Source: Sclerurus mexicanus (lineage: Eukaryota > Chordata > Aves > Passeriformes > Furnariidae). From it: a stretch of 64,000 nucleotides of DNA. The first letter of the stretch is position 1, and every line of letters begins with the position of its first letter. Positions 37,061 through 50,978 of this stretch are shown one piece after another. The stretch is from assembly GCA_013396755.1 (NCBI GenBank), contig VWZF01001682.1, forward strand, positions 1,905,883 through 1,969,882, read 5' to 3'. The notes under the pieces are model-generated. The model had not been told where the DNA came from and made no database searches. It saw only the letters and a list, made by a program, of their open reading frames with translations. The position numbers were made by a program, and so were the translations under genes.

Positions 37061-40000
37061 GAGAGGGATTTTTTTCATTTAGTTTTGTGTGGAGTTCAAG
37101 CAAATTTGTCTAATTGTAGACAAGTTGACATCCCACAGCTCTTTTCAAATATTATTTAATTACTATATTTAAATAGCAATTAATTGCTCTCCTTTCCACA
37201 GCTACGTATTTCTGAAAATGGGCTGTAGTGTCATTATTTTGTTCAGGAACCTGTGAAGGATGATAGTTGCATAAAAAAACTTCAAGATGAAAGATTATGG
37301 TTTGACAAAGTTTATAAGCACCTGGAGGAAAAACCCAGAAAGTTAAAGCTCAAATTTGCCCAGTCCCGAGGCAGATGACACGTGATAAATGAAATGGTAT
37401 CATAATCTTTGAGATTATATGTTTGCACATATATGAACTTTGTAATAAACTAGAAAATAGCAATCTGATGACTGAATTAAAATGCATATCTTAATTGTAA
37501 TAGGTTCATTTAGTTATGTATTTAGTTATCTTTCAGTAGGTCCCATCATAAAATTCAATTTCTTTACTAAGTAAAAAACCCACTCTTTTGAATGCATTCG
37601 AATAAGTAAAGCTAGATTTGACAACTAAATATTTAAGCAAAAATTGCTAGTTAACTCTAAGTCTGGTGATAATTTATGTGGCTTGAGAGTTTTCTAATTG
37701 CTGTTTTTCATCTGAATTACGTGTTCCTGTTAGCTTTTTTTTACTGCTCTTATCTCACTTTAATATTTTTGATTTTTATCAAGGTCATTTCAGAAGAAGT
37801 TCACAAAAAAGCAGTTTTGCAAAGGATTTAGAGTACATTCTTCATAATTATTAATATTGCAAATATTTTTTGAGATTATGGTATTGTTTTACATAAATCG
37901 TAGCTGATATACACCATCCTTGACTGTTTTACTGATTGGAGTGGTGATTTTTTTTTTTTTTAGTTTTTACCTTTTCTGTTCTGTGGCACAAGTAACAACA
38001 AAAAGCCATGGAAGTATCTCTACCCAGCCTTCTCCAGCCACTTCAAGTGACTCTTCACATTTACAGTTCCTGATAAGCTTCATTAAGACATTTTTGTCCA
38101 AATGCCCCCGTTTTACTTCAGGAACTCGGTGTAGTATTTTAAAATGCTTTGAGTTTTTCCACTTCTGTGTAATTTCTGATCATTCATTGAGTACAAGTGG
38201 AGTGATATTGCCCCCAGCAGGGAAAACGCAGAACGTAATTTTATTCCCTTATATCAAGCCTAAAGCACAGTGTTGGATTAAAAAATATATGTGCATAGCA
38301 AATATATATGGAATACATAAATGTAACTTATAAACAATCTGAATTTAAAATGTTTTAATAAGTAATTTATTTTTCACTTTTTTTTTGAAAGTTTACTTGA
38401 TCAGTATGCATAGCAGAAAACAATAAGTTATTTTGCTTTCTAAAATCTGTTTTCAAAGATGGTCACATATGTTTTACAGGGTTTTTTTATGACTTGGTTT
38501 GATAAACTTTCTTTAAGTATATACAAAATTCCTCTTTGTCATAGTGGCTAGAGTATTTTCAACAGATTTAAAAAAAAAGGAAAAGAAAAAAAGTAAATTA
38601 TAATGTGTTGGTGTTTTTTTAAATAAAATAATTTGTTCTATTAGGAGGAAGCAAAAATGTTTTCATATGGTATCATTTAGTAAAGAACAGTGGAAGTGAA
38701 AGGCTTAGTTAAAAAAAAAATAAGGTTCATGTGGATAAGCCCTTTGATATCACTTAAAAACATAGAAGTTCTGTCCATTTGCAATCTTAATAAGAAAGTT
38801 GCTGCCAAAAATGAAAGAATGACACTTTATAAGATTCATTAAAGCTTGCGTATCTTCTTTGGACTTTAAATATATTTAAGATACTTGATGTCTGATAAGA
38901 TATTTGTGATTAAACAGTTCTTTCTATTAACATTAACATAGCTGCATCTGTAAGTCTTTTTAGCTCTTCTTAGATAGTAGCCAAGATCTAAAAACTTGTT
39001 TATGTATAAGTGAGTGGACTGAAAACTTGATGTACTTCATGTCCGGGTCCTGTTGATTTTTGTCTTACTTGTTTGTGATAACAGAGAGGAACAGCTTAGT
39101 TGTTTCTGAGAAGGTAGCTAAAGAAGACTGCTGATTTTGCATGCTTAAGAATTTGATGACACCTTCTTTCAGACTGCCTATAGTCACTGTGATTTAGTAG
39201 GTACTTCAAAGTTAGCACAGTGCTGGGATTTGTGCCCAACTGTCTGTCTTACCACTTTATTGCTGTAAGCCTTGGAAAAGGAAATCATGGCTTGAACGTG
39301 TGCTGTTGGTGTGCTGCGGGGACAGCAATGGGGCTGAAAGCTTCTTGCAACTAAAAGTACTCGTATATCTTGCTGCTGGGTAGTTTGTGCATGCACTCTC
39401 CCATTCTATCATGGCATGTGCTCAGCTGGAGTATGTGCTAAGCCCAAATACCTTTTTTTCCCCTGAAAAAAAAGCCTAATCCACATTGTGTTCATTTAGG
39501 ATTTGGTACAGTGGGTTTATGCTGGGCATGTTCAAGAAGGAGAAGTAATTCTGAATCCCTGTCTCTCAAGATCTCAGTAGATTTTTAAGCACTTATCAAA
39601 ATCAAGAACTTGAATTGCTTCATGCAAGAGTTAAAAGAATGTGACTGGAAAAATGTGAAGCTGGAATGGCTTGTTTTGGTGGCTAATCCAGTTGAGGAAT
39701 TCATTGCAGGAGTTAGAGGAGGCTGTCAAACTGCACTGCAACAAGTATGGGAAAGTGTGGGAATTAGGTAATTTTATAGTCATGATTTGTGTACAAAAGA
39801 ATAACTGAATGGCAAGACTGTAGTACAGTGTCTGCAAAATAATTGGCAAGAACTCAGTTTCCATAATTTTCTTTCTGATCTTCAAAAAACTGAGACCTAG
39901 TTTCACCTTATACCTGTTACTTGCCAGCATACAAATACTTGGACTTGTTTGTTAGTGTTATTTTGAACTTGTGTTTTGTGAAACAATAGGAATACACATT

Positions 40001-41718
40001 TAAAAGAGAAATTTTTCTCACAGAAGAGAATATTTAAATTCTGTTTATCCTGTGTATGGTTGTGGTGCTTGTACTGAAACTGTTGAGCACTTACACATGA
40101 ATTGTGAGCTCTGTTGCTAATATAAAAGACACTGATTTTTCCAAGTTTATAACCAGCCACAAGGAATCAAATTATACATAGACCATTACAGTTAGGTGCA
40201 ACTTACTGTAAAACTTAATTTCTACAATTACTGACTAAGCATAAGTTTCAAGAAGGTTTAACTACGGGTAATAAGAAATTGTAAATACAAATTGTCTCTG
40301 TGCAAATGCAATAAGCAAAAATATATTAGAGAGTCTGGAACTGCAAATTGGAAAAATTTTAATCTAGTACTTGTCCAGTATTTCTTAATAGCACCTGATA
40401 GAAAATTTGAAAAAGCCTCTAAAATTTATTTGTATTTTACCAATTTAGTCATGATCAAAGAAAAACAGAAAGCCCAATTTCAATTGTGATATTTTTCTGT
40501 CCTTCAAAATAGGTAGAAAAAATAAACCTAAATAAAATAAACATAAATAGGCCTAATAAATAGTCAAAATAGATATGCCGTGCTGAACAGCTGAGCCTCT
40601 CTATTTGAGCAATTGTCATATATTAATTATTTGATCAGAGATTCTGAAATAGAGAAAATCTTATTTCGTAATACATTTCTAAGGATAGTAAGACATTCTA
40701 TTAATTTCAGAGCCAGAAGGAGGGGACTTGCTCTATACTGCATGATATTTAAAATACTTTGCAAAAACGGGAGAAAAAGTTAATACCCATTTTCAAAATG
40801 TTAGTGTAGAAAATGCAGTGATTTGTAAATATGCACACAGGATGGGGTATTTTACACAGAAGCTTAATCACTGAAATGTTGTGGGTAAAGTATTTCAGAT
40901 TTTTAAGATACGAAAATTTAGCAGAAAAACAAGAGTTAGTGGCATGCTGAGTTGCAGAATATTAAGAAGAGTTAATCATTCTAATTGGGTTGCAAGAAAT
41001 AAAAATAACAGGAAGCTGAAAAATGTTTGTCCTGGAGATTACTGTCATGCATAAAAGTGAACAGAACTGATTGAAATGTGTTAATCCTGATTTAGTAGGT
41101 GGTATAGTTGACCTCTCAGCATTGCCTTAAATATGGTTGCAAAAGTCCAAGTAGCTGCTACTTGGCCCTGCAAAGGCTGGTTTCTTTGAACTTTTTTCTT
41201 TAGTTGAAACTGACACAGCTGAAAATTTGCAAAAATACTGAATTAGGCAAACAGCTCAGGTCAGATTTGTGCATGCAACTCTGACATAATTTATTTAAAT
41301 CAAATACTTGACACCTGAGATTTTCTCAACTGTGTTTTTGTTGTCAACTTGTGAATATCTTTGTTCAGAAATTAAATGTCCTGAAGTCGGAAGTAATGCA
41401 ACTTCAGTAAGCATACTTGAATTTCCAAAAAGTATGCAGAACCATAACGTTTCCAAGAACAATCATGTACTGCAATTCACACTTATTAAAATATTAAAAA
41501 TAATTTTGCTAATCACTTTGGAGAACTGATAGTTGGACAAGAACATAATTTTCCTTTGAGACTGTACAAGACAGTCTCCTGTACCTTCTAGGCTGGCCGA
41601 CTCCGTAGCATTCCTTAGCACCTAGTCTTTGCAATTCCTTGATTTTTCAAATGTTTAAAGCAACATACCCTGCAAACTCCATGAAAATTTTAGAGATGCC
41701 CCATATTTTTAAAACCAT

Positions 41719-41790
41719 AAAAAAGCCCCAAAATGAACAAACAAAAGCCAAACAAACAAACCAAAGCAAAATAACAAAACACACACCAAA
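41719..41790. repeat. A/C-rich low-complexity tract
   Basis: The plus strand is made of AAACAAACAAA and CCAAAGC words. It is the reverse-complement form of the T/G tracts elsewhere. Confidence 0.75.
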
Positions 41791-43649
41791 GCTTTAACAA
41801 TGCTTTGTCTTCTGTTCTTGGAAAGCTAGTCAAGGGTATTATTCATCTATCAGTAAGCATTTTAAGAATTTTAAATTCTATGTTTTGTATGTCAAATCAA
41901 TTTGTGATAACGCATATATTGTCTAGATATATTGACATTATGCACTATACTGTCTGCATTGTGTCTGTCCAAATAATGATGACTTGACACCAAGAGGAGT
42001 TTGGTAATAGACAATTGGATTTCTATAATGATAAATAATTATATCTGTAAGATTTTCTTATTCATGAATGCTAAGTCAGGAATCCAAGTTTTTGCCAGCC
42101 TGATCTTCCCACTTGGCTGTTCATCCCTTAGGCTTTGAGGCCCCTTACTGAATGGTGGACATTATGGCTGGATGGTGCAGAGAATTCTACATAAACTTTT
42201 AGTGTCTCATGTACAAATCCTTGAGGAAAAAAAAATCTAAAATATAAAAAGCAGAGTTTCATAGTTTACTTTTGCAGAAACTTTGTGTAGTACTATTGTA
42301 AAAGGATTTATGTAAAATTAAATCTTTGATAAAAAGGAAACTTTTGGCTTTCCTTACCAAATTATGTGCAGTTTTAATGAACCTCAGCATTAGTGAAACT
42401 GCTTCCTGATCTCACTGTATGGGAGTAGGTTTGGCTGTTAAATATAATCAGGAAAGTATTTCCCTTATAGAGTTAAGCAAGAGCAACTTTTAAAAAAATA
42501 ACTTGTGAAAGTGTTAGTTGACTGAAGTCTAATATATTGACTCATTCTACCTTGTGGAATCTAAAAAGGAAATGAGAGGACAAAATACTCAAGCATATAT
42601 TATTTACTGCAAATCAATGATATTAAATAAAAGAAGTTGTCTTAAGTTCTCTGTCCTGTTCATTCCCCCCAGGCAAACATGTACTGAGAAGCAGAACAGT
42701 TCTCTTGATTTTAATTTTTTTTTTAAATTCAATTTCTTGACTTTCACCTGGAACTATAGGTTCTGAATATTTCTAAGACCTTAGAGGCTTTCATTTAGTG
42801 AAGAAGGATTTTAAAGTTTTATGGATATTGTAACAGCATTCACAGATAAAATTTAATATGCTGTCCAAGTTTATTTGGATAGGATAGAAGGATAAAATAT
42901 TGCTAGTAGTGAGAGACCAATTTTGAATATCTAAATGGCCATCATCCTAAAATGTTAGCCTGACATGCACCACTCACTTGAAAAATATGGATCAAATGTA
43001 AACAGTGTTTTTAAAAGTAATAACAATTGCATAATAAAGTGACAAACCAAATTACTACATACAGCTAAATTTTATTTTTTTTCTTTCTTTTTTCTTCCTT
43101 TCATACCTCTCTTCACCCCTCTAATGTTCTTTCTTTGTCACCCTCTCTGGTAAAGATTAAGCGTAAATAGATACTTCTAAAAAAATATTTTCTAAAATAA
43201 ATTTTACAGAAATTCGACCATTCTGTTATATCAAGAGAAACAAAGAGAAACTTGATTTACTTAAATTGGTGCTTAAGCTACCTTAATCTAAATCAATTAT
43301 CATTTCATTTGATTCAGGACAACTAGAATACCCTGTGGAGGAAGCTGCATTTGTCAGTCCTCTGTAGCCAGTAGAAAAGTCACAACACAAAAAACTCATG
43401 AGTAATGTGCTTGTGGTGGGAGAAAATAAAATCAAAGGCAAGTTGTTGCTGAATCCAGCAAGCAAAGCATTGAGTTACATCAGAACAGCATGGTTTTATT
43501 CCACATTAAGTTAGCTGTCTTGTAGGGATATACTGAAACTTTCTGTTTGCTACTATAGTTGTCTATATGTGGAGAAAGAGAAATGATGCAGAGGGATTTT
43601 AATAAACATATAATACAGGTAGTGCGTTAGTCAAGACATTTAAGCCCAT

Positions 43650-43679
43650 GTTTTGGTTTGGTTTTGTTTTTTTTTTTCA
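43650..43679. repeat. G/T-rich low-complexity tract
   Basis: A short GTTTTGGTTTGG stretch passing into a T run. Confidence 0.65.
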
Positions 43680-46600
43680 TTTAGTGAAAAGACTGCATAG
43701 AGAAAATGCTTATCCTGAGAATAGATACCCCAAAGTACAATTTTTTTTCCTGGTAATCTAAATAAATAAATGCTTAGCTAAAGTTAAGAGTTGGTTCTTC
43801 TAGCACAGCAGTGTTTTTGTATGGCCTGGTTTTTTTCCTTGTATCTAAGAAAGTCACTATCTTTTCTAAACTTTTAGAAAGATATTTGATTTGGTTTTGC
43901 TTTTACTACACTTTTGAACAATCGTTTAAGGGTGGAGCTAGATCTGTGTTATATCGTAACAGATCTTTAATGCCCATGTTTTGCATTCTATTTTAAATTG
44001 CTCAAGTAGAATATCGGTAAAACTACCTAAAATGTTTATTAGCTTCTTTTCCTCTAGTTGTATTTCACAGCAGTGGTGGTTTGCCTGATTAGAAGATTAG
44101 TCTCTGAGAAAAACATGAGAATGAACTCCAAATGCTCAGTGGTACCAAGTAGATTATTTTTCTTGTGATGGAGGTGGTTCTAATTATTTGCACTTACTTT
44201 GATTGCTCTATTGTATATTACTTTTTGGATTGCTGTATTATTGACAAAATGTGCTGCTGTGTTGGCAAAAACAAATTTATATTACACAGAGAGGAAGAGA
44301 GATGCAGTCCAAATGGAATGGTATGAGGATTTGAAAGGATCATATAAATTGCACGCTAGTTCCTGAAATGAAAGAGTCTACAGGCATGGTGACAGCATAT
44401 GTGTTTAGAATTATAATTCATATTGCAAAATGCTGTGAAATGTAGAAAAAAATTTCAGCCTTTTTAATGAAGAAAACTTGGTATGACTTGATTATTTTCC
44501 ACTGTCAGTATCTAGATACTTTCTTACATTTCCAGTCCTTTGTTTTAATACAACCAAACAGAATGCTGCATTTGGGGTATTTTTAATGCCACAATATTAT
44601 TCACAATGGATGGTATGTGTCACTGATAGCCCAGGGAAGCCTCAAAAGTACCCTGTAGCCTGCAGAGCTCCCAGGTCTCTGGACCAAAACTAGCAAGTTG
44701 GTATTCAGGCAAAAAGGCTTAACTAATGCTGTGTGGCATCAAATTAGTAAACCTAATTTATATTTGCATCTCAGTTGCCCTAGGAGCTGCACTGGTAGAA
44801 TTTATTTAAACCTGAATGATCTTTTATTTCCTAAGGATAATATATGTAAAGAAAACAGCTCTTCCTCATTTGGAGGTAGATTTTTAAATTAATCCAAGGA
44901 AGTATTCTCTCTTTTTCTTAGATCTTCTGCATGGTGGGAACTCCTGAAGGAAAAATTTTTCTTTTCTTACAATACCCCTTCAGTTTGAACTCCAGCAGCA
45001 ACCAAACAAAAGTTATCTTCTGATTTTTATAATAACATGTCATAGGACATCCTGTGAGACCAGAATTTATATGAAGCAAGTTAACATTAAATCAGTATTT
45101 TACAGACTGTGTGGTTAAGTGGTAGAAGCAGCATGACTAGTATTTGTTGAGATACCGTCTTCCTGCACCAAACCCAAAGAGCTGTGTCAGCACAGCCCTA
45201 TGCCTACACTAATTACAAATAGGAATTTTCTTCCAGATGTGTTGAAGGGAGAGAATACAGAGAAGAGTTTGGGAAATGTGACATTAACAATATCAGATCA
45301 TGCAGTGTTGCCAAAGTAAAAATCCTCGCTGAACTTTTGCTCATACTGCAATATAATCTCTGCAGAGTAGTTGGAAACCTTCAAATGTTGTAAGAAATGT
45401 AGTTTCCTGCCTAATTTTATTACCTGCTGTTGAGAAGTAGGCTATTCTTACATTACAATACACAAACGCACTGAAAATCATTGTATCCAGTCTCTCCAAG
45501 CAATGGGGTCTGTATTATTTACTCCAGGAGCAGGAAAGCTTTATAAAATAGAGCTGTGGAAAATGCATTGCTCTGGCAATAGGCCCAGTGTCCCCCAAAA
45601 TTGTTCAGCTTTGAGCAAAATGAGGCGGTGTGGGGATATGTTTGTGTGTCACACTGATTGTTGAGGCATTTGTCTTGTCTGTCCTTCCTTTATCCTTGAC
45701 TTCTTTTTTTTCATTCTTGATGTTCTATACTGTGTGTAATGGGTGAAGGTATTATTTTTTAATTTGATCACTATTCTATATCAAACAGTGTTTACCATAG
45801 AATATACTGAGGCTTAATGTCTAATATAATTAGCTTAATCCTAGAAGCTTGATGAGGAAGAGACCATGTTTTTCTAGTGTTGCCTGTGTGGTTCTGCATT
45901 TAAAAGTGCTTTTTTTTTTTCATTGCCTCTTTCAGATTTTCTCTTTCCCCCTCAATGCAAACCCAATTGTTACTTGAAGGTTTTTGAAACACCAGAAAAC
46001 ATATGATTATGCATTGCTTGCTTTTGCATGCTTATGGGATGGTAAGAGTAATACAAGTGTAAGTCAATGTATATATACACTGAGTCAATTTTCTATGCAT
46101 AAAAGGAATCTAAATTAAAATGGCAGCCTGTGTAGTCAATACAGCATGTGACGAGTTGATGAATGGTAAATAAAGCCTAGTAAAGAAATCCAATTAACTT
46201 CAAGTCTGCAAATTTGTTGAAGTAGTCGATCTGGCAAACAAAGTTATTGTCCTGTCTTTGGAAAATAAGAGATTAATCTGAAAATTGCTCAGATAATTAT
46301 CACTTGTTCTCTCTGATCAGTTTGAAGGAAAAAAAAAAGTATGTACTGTCACTCTAAGAAACTGGTGCATATATTTGAATTTGTGATGTTTTTCAGAGTT
46401 TCAGAATAAAAAATAATCAAGCTTTTCTTAATTGACCTAGGATGAATACTTAGAGTTGTTAGCTAATCCTTCATTCCTTGAAATTAATTCTTAAATTAGA
46501 AGAGCAATGTCTAGACCTTTCTGTTCATTGAGGCATAGTAATGAGCACTTAAGAAGAAACTCCATTTCTTTATATAGTAAATGCCTACATATGTGGTCTA

Positions 46601-47447
46601 CCATCACTTAAATTTATTTTCTGTTTTGAACTTCAGCTGTTTCGGTTTGCTCAACAGAGCACAAACACACCCTAAGTACAGTATCTGAAGCATTCCTCTC
46701 ATTTATTACTGTAGCTGACTTTGCAATTGCTTTTCCTTTTGGGAATTCTTCTTCAAAGCAGTGTAAATATTTATTCTAAGAGGGATCTCTTGTGTCACGT
46801 CTTTCTATGGATACATAACAGTAAGAAATTTATGTTATTCTTTTCAATAAGACATGAATCAACTTGAAAATTACCTTAGGAGGCTGGGGGAGGGGGAGAC
46901 TCTATAACTTTTAGAAATACATTAATTATTGTGGAAATATTAATTTGGTGAAAATATTTGTGTATTTTTAGAGTATTAACAAAGCACGTATATATCTATA
47001 TTTTTTAGTGGTGTAGCACCTGAAAAATTCTGTGTTTTCAAGTTTCTGTAATGTCTAAATCCTTTTTTTTTATTTAAATACAAGATGATTTGTTCTAATA
47101 AAAACTAGCTGAAAGATGCAAATTGGTTGCAGATATTAAGCCATGTACTGTTACTGATGCTAATTAGTATCAGAAATGTTTTTCCTTAATGTTTTTAAAT
47201 ATTATATAACAGCTTCTGACTTGATGAACCCCAAGGCATAACAATATCAGGCAAGCATTATAAAGTGTAGACATAATTTACATTTAGTGTGGGGGTTTTT
47301 TTAGTTTAAAAATTATGGGTTTTGTATATGTCACACAGAGTTTTCTAAAGGCCCCTTTTGGTTTTGAACTGCCCTGAGTAACAAAGCTTATGGAGGATGA
47401 GAATGAATATGCATGGAAAAGGCTGACAAATTCTGCACTACTGAAAA

Positions 47448-47493
47448 GTCAAAAAAAACCCCCACCAAAACCTACACACAAACATAAACCCAC
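47448..47493. repeat. A/C-rich low-complexity tract
   Basis: A run of A followed by CCCCCACC and ACACACAAAC words. It is the A/C-strand form of the T/G tracts. Confidence 0.65.
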
Positions 47494-47891
47494 ATTCTCA
47501 ATATATAACATTTATATAGTGGTGCATTAAGGTAAGCAATGCTAATGTATATGATGCTTAAAGTAAACATAAAAAACCTCTGAGTTATGTTTTTTTAACT
47601 TCAACCTTGTTTTCAAATATAAAAATGTAAGAGGGATGATGACAAATTTAGCTCAGTGATTGCAAAATTATTTGACTGAGGTTTGAGAATAAATACAACA
47701 TTCAAGTATTGCAGTAATTCACAGCTTCATCATTTTAAAATGCTTTATGACAATGTGCTTTCAAATTTATGCATCTTACACATTTTTTTCCTTTGCTGTT
47801 ACTGACAAATGCTAATAAAAGGTAGCACCAGTGCTCCCATTCAACTGGCTATTACGTATTTTGTACTTATATTGTTATTCAGCATAATAAG

Positions 47892-47957
47892 TTGGTTGGT
47901 TTTTTTTTTTTTGTTGGTTGGTTTGATTTTTTATTTTTTTGTTTTTTTTTTTTTCTT
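47892..47957. repeat. G/T-rich low-complexity tract
   Basis: GGTTGGTT words around runs of 12 or more T. Frames across it (47809-47997, 47892-48113) encode strings of F, L, G and W only. Confidence 0.8.
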
Positions 47958-48099
47958 ATGGTCTTTAGAATTACCGAGTGCTCAAACATCTCAGTAAGCT
48001 GTAGTTATGGAAAAGATTGTTTTATTCTCAGTCTTAACCCTAATTCAAATAGTTATCATATGTTTCTATTCTGCCCTTATCCTTTTTACTTTAGTTTTC

Positions 48100-48530
48100 A
48101 ACTTCGGACTTAGTGTCTGGCTGTTCAAGACTCCTGTATCGTCCTGGGTCCAAAAGCCAAGTGATTCCAAAAAGACACTATTTCGTAAATAGAGAGCTGA
48201 CTAGAAGTAATACCATTTCATATGCTTTTCTTTTAAGGTTACACTTTTTAAACACTGGACAGGGGAAAAATATAAATATTCCTCCATTATTCAACAACAG
48301 AAAAACGTACAACATGAAGAAACCGAAGCCCGCCCTTTCTGGCATCGGCCTGCTCTGCTGCTATTTTCATGCATGTCAGCAGGTGGCGATGAAATGCAGC
48401 GTAGTAGCTTGGAGAAAGTCACCCGAACGAAGTGAAACGGAAAAAAAGAATAAAAAATTGCTTAGAATGAATTTGTCTTGCTTTCTGGGCTGTAGGAGGC
48501 TTTGTTCTTCAAAGCATCTTTAGGGGTTAC
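48100..48530. promoter_or_regulatory. Candidate conserved regulatory element, CpG-retaining
   Basis: Between about 48300 and 48441 there are some ten CpG dinucleotides (in AACGTAC, ACCGAAG, CCCGCCC, ATCGGCC, GGCGATG, AGCGTAG, CCCGAACGAAG and AACGG), an order above the local background. The core has a CATGCATG word and an E-box-like CAGGTGGCG. A 136-codon frame (48113-48523) runs through it. It ends at a stop, shows no domain and starts without context, so I do not call it a gene. The pattern suits a vertebrate conserved noncoding enhancer. An unrecognised young repeat or a small exon is the alternative. Confidence 0.3.
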
Positions 48531-49170
48531 AAAACTAGTTTTGTTTCTATTCCATTAGTAAATTGTGATAGCTGTTGTTCAGTTGGGTTTTTTGCAGCCC
48601 TTGACTAAAGTATTTTTTTTTAAAGTGCAAATCGTTATCATACATGCACTGGTTTTGTGACAAATGTGACAAGGGACATGCAGGAGACCTGGGTGAAAAA
48701 TGAGAAGGGTATATGGGCTCGTGGACAGAATAGTTAAAGTAATAGGGACCGTGAACTCATTCCCGTGATGCTTCCCACAAATCCATTAAGAAATTGTACC
48801 AGAAAACCAACACTATTCCTTCCCAGACTAAGGAAGGAAGTGCACGGTAAAAATGACAGAAAAACGGTGCCATCTAGGGATTAATTTTCTTAGTGCTCTG
48901 TCATTACTCTTCCTCTGGGTGTGGGCAGCGCTTAAAAAGTGAGAAAAGTGAGAAGTGTTTTAGAAGTCATTTTGCCAATAAGTAACATTCCTGCCTTATT
49001 TGCTGCTTCTGAACAATACATGCTGAAAAGTATCAGTTCCACTGAAAAAAAGGGTGAGGAATTTAATTTCTTCTAAATCTTGTCTTTATTTCTCACTGTA
49101 GCCCTACTCTCTTCAAACTTTGTATGAGGTTAATGGAAATTAATCAAATAAGAAAAAAAGGGGGTAAAGT
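48531..49170. other. Noncoding sequence with scattered CpG, no gene seen
   Basis: CpGs persist at 48720-48910 (CTCGTGG, GACCGTG, TCCCGTG, GCACGGT, AACGGTG, AGCGCTT), together with a homeodomain-like GGATTAATTT. It may be the right flank of the block at 48.1-48.5 kb. No reading frame of note. Confidence 0.4.
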
Positions 49171-49220
49171 CTTTTTTTTTTTTTTTNTGTCATATCTTTT
49201 TTTTTTTTTTTTTTTTTTTA
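49171..49220. repeat. Poly-T tract with an unresolved base
   Basis: Two long T runs separated by TGTCATATC, with one N at 49187. The 160-codon frame at 49124-49606 reads through the tract as a string of phenylalanines and is an artefact. Confidence 0.85.
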
Positions 49221-49608
49221 CTGCTCTACATGGTGTTGCATGGGAGTATTTTGTTCAGTGGCAAGAGTGTGATCTTGTGTTGGGGAATGAGAACATAGTG
49301 TGGAGAATTGAATGGCATCGAAGGTTTAATGGCAGGAATGTGAATGTAAATACCATAAGTGTTTGGATTTTTTTCCCTGATAAATCCCTGAGATTCCTTG
49401 CATTTTGCTATGGTTGTTACATGCTTTATTTGCTTTCAATGCATTGCTTACAAAGAAGCAGGTCTGTTTCCTGTGCAGATTGTGGCTTGCTCACTAGTCA
49501 ATGTAAGCCTGACAGTGCATGTGGTTACCTACTTTTGTCTCCTGTTTTTCAACTAGTGACAGTCTCAAAGGGTAGAAGACAACAGGTGGCCTTTACTGAG
49601 AATTAAGA

Positions 49609-49675
49609 TTTAAGAATAATTTAGGATTATTAATATTTAAGAATAATTTTTATGAATAATTTAAGAATAATTTTT
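49609..49675. repeat. Degenerate TAAGAATAATTT repeat
   Basis: The word TAAGAATAATT occurs three times, with variant copies (GGATTATTAA, ATGAATAATT) between. A short, AT-rich, imperfect tandem array. Confidence 0.65.
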
Positions 49676-50940
49676 GTGTTGTGTCATTTGAATTGATTTG
49701 CATTGGCCCAGCAAATGATCCTAGGTCCTTCACTGTTTCAGCAGTTGTAGGCTCCCTCAGTCTGCCTTGGATACTCATTCTTGGAGTGTGGTAGCCAATA
49801 CGCATCAGACTGCCAACACTTTCCAGAAGGAAAGGAGTGCTGCAGTAACGAAGTGGAGTTTGTACAACCTGATGAAGCAACCATTCTTACATATAGTTCA
49901 TTTTCTCCCAGTAAAGAGACTTCTACATTCTGCTTCCCTGGGATGACATATAATTTAAAAATAATAAATTTTAGTAATATTTAAAATTATTTCCCTCTTT
50001 TCCTTTATTCTGATATAGATTTTCTATGGAGCTCTTCCAGACTTTTATCAGTCAGCTGCTTGCCAAACTGTCATTGGATACCAGTAGATGGCCACACGTC
50101 ATGTCACCTGTTTTGCTAAGAAATCCTCTGCAGTATTTGTGAATGTGCTTGTTGTAAACCATTGGAGACACAAATAATACAGAAATAAGCTTTTTTTTTT
50201 TTCAAATGTTTGTCAGTTTTGTTTTCAAGGACAGTTGGGGGCGTTATGAACCATCTGAGATAAATGTCTAGTAAACAAAGCATTATTTGAAGAGATGTGG
50301 AGAAAGCTAGTAAGTGAAGATGAAGAAATATTAGGCATCTATAATTAAAATAATGCACACTTGTAAAGAAGCTCCATAATTTATGGTTCTTCAGAAAAAA
50401 AAATCATTAAATTGTTATGTGCAAGCTTTTGTTTAACTCATGATTCATTCTAGTAAATAGTTGAAGGACTGTGTATCAGCTCTCAACTATTATATCAATT
50501 ACTATGTCATATTAGGAAAGGAACTAAACACACCAATATCAGAAGAATTCTTACACCATATTTTATACTTTAAAAAATTGTTAAAAACCCAGCTGCACAT
50601 TAACCATACTTCTTATGAAACACGTGTTATCTACTTTAGCACTCTTGACCTTATCATATGGTAATTTTCTAGCTTTTAAGAAGTAATTGTTGAGATTTTC
50701 AGAGGCACTCCCAGTTTCTTTCTAAGGTACTTTTGCTGTTTAAGTAGTTTTAAAATTATTTACTTCTATACTTTCCCTTTATATTTTATATGTTGATTGC
50801 TTACTGAATTCTTGCCTTGATGTATGAATAGTAAACAAAGATATAAAAAGCTTTAAACTTAATTTGTATCAGTTTTTAAATTCAGACTATTTCATATGGC
50901 AAATATGAGTTTCCTTATCTTTATTACGTTTAGATTTAAT

Positions 50941-50978
50941 GATTTAATGAAATTAAAAAGATTTAATGAAATTAAAAA
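50941..50978. repeat. Perfect 19-bp tandem duplication
   Basis: GATTTAATGAAATTAAAAA occurs twice back to back, preceded by a partial copy (AGATTTAAT from 50932). Likely recent replication slippage. Confidence 0.85.

Larger units (their letters stand above)
36697..48099. other. Unique AT-rich noncoding sequence, no gene seen
   Basis: More than eleven kilobases with no recognised repeat apart from low-complexity tracts (37003-37060, 41719-41790, 43650-43679, 47448-47493, 47892-47957). The longest frame (37920-38333, 137 codons) starts in a T-rich run and shows no domain or splice context. No exon-like region was found. Confidence 0.55.

Noticed and set aside
37920..38333. 137-codon frame on the plus strand
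   Set aside because: Starts upstream of and runs through a T run. No recognised motif, and amino-acid use is typical of random AT-rich translation.
46880..46900. Guanine-rich stretch near 46.9 kb
   Set aside because: Only two tracts of three or more guanines. Not enough for a quadruplex.
49124..49606. 160-codon frame, the second longest in the window
   Set aside because: It reads through a poly-T tract (polyphenylalanine) and an N. The rest has no domain or splice context.
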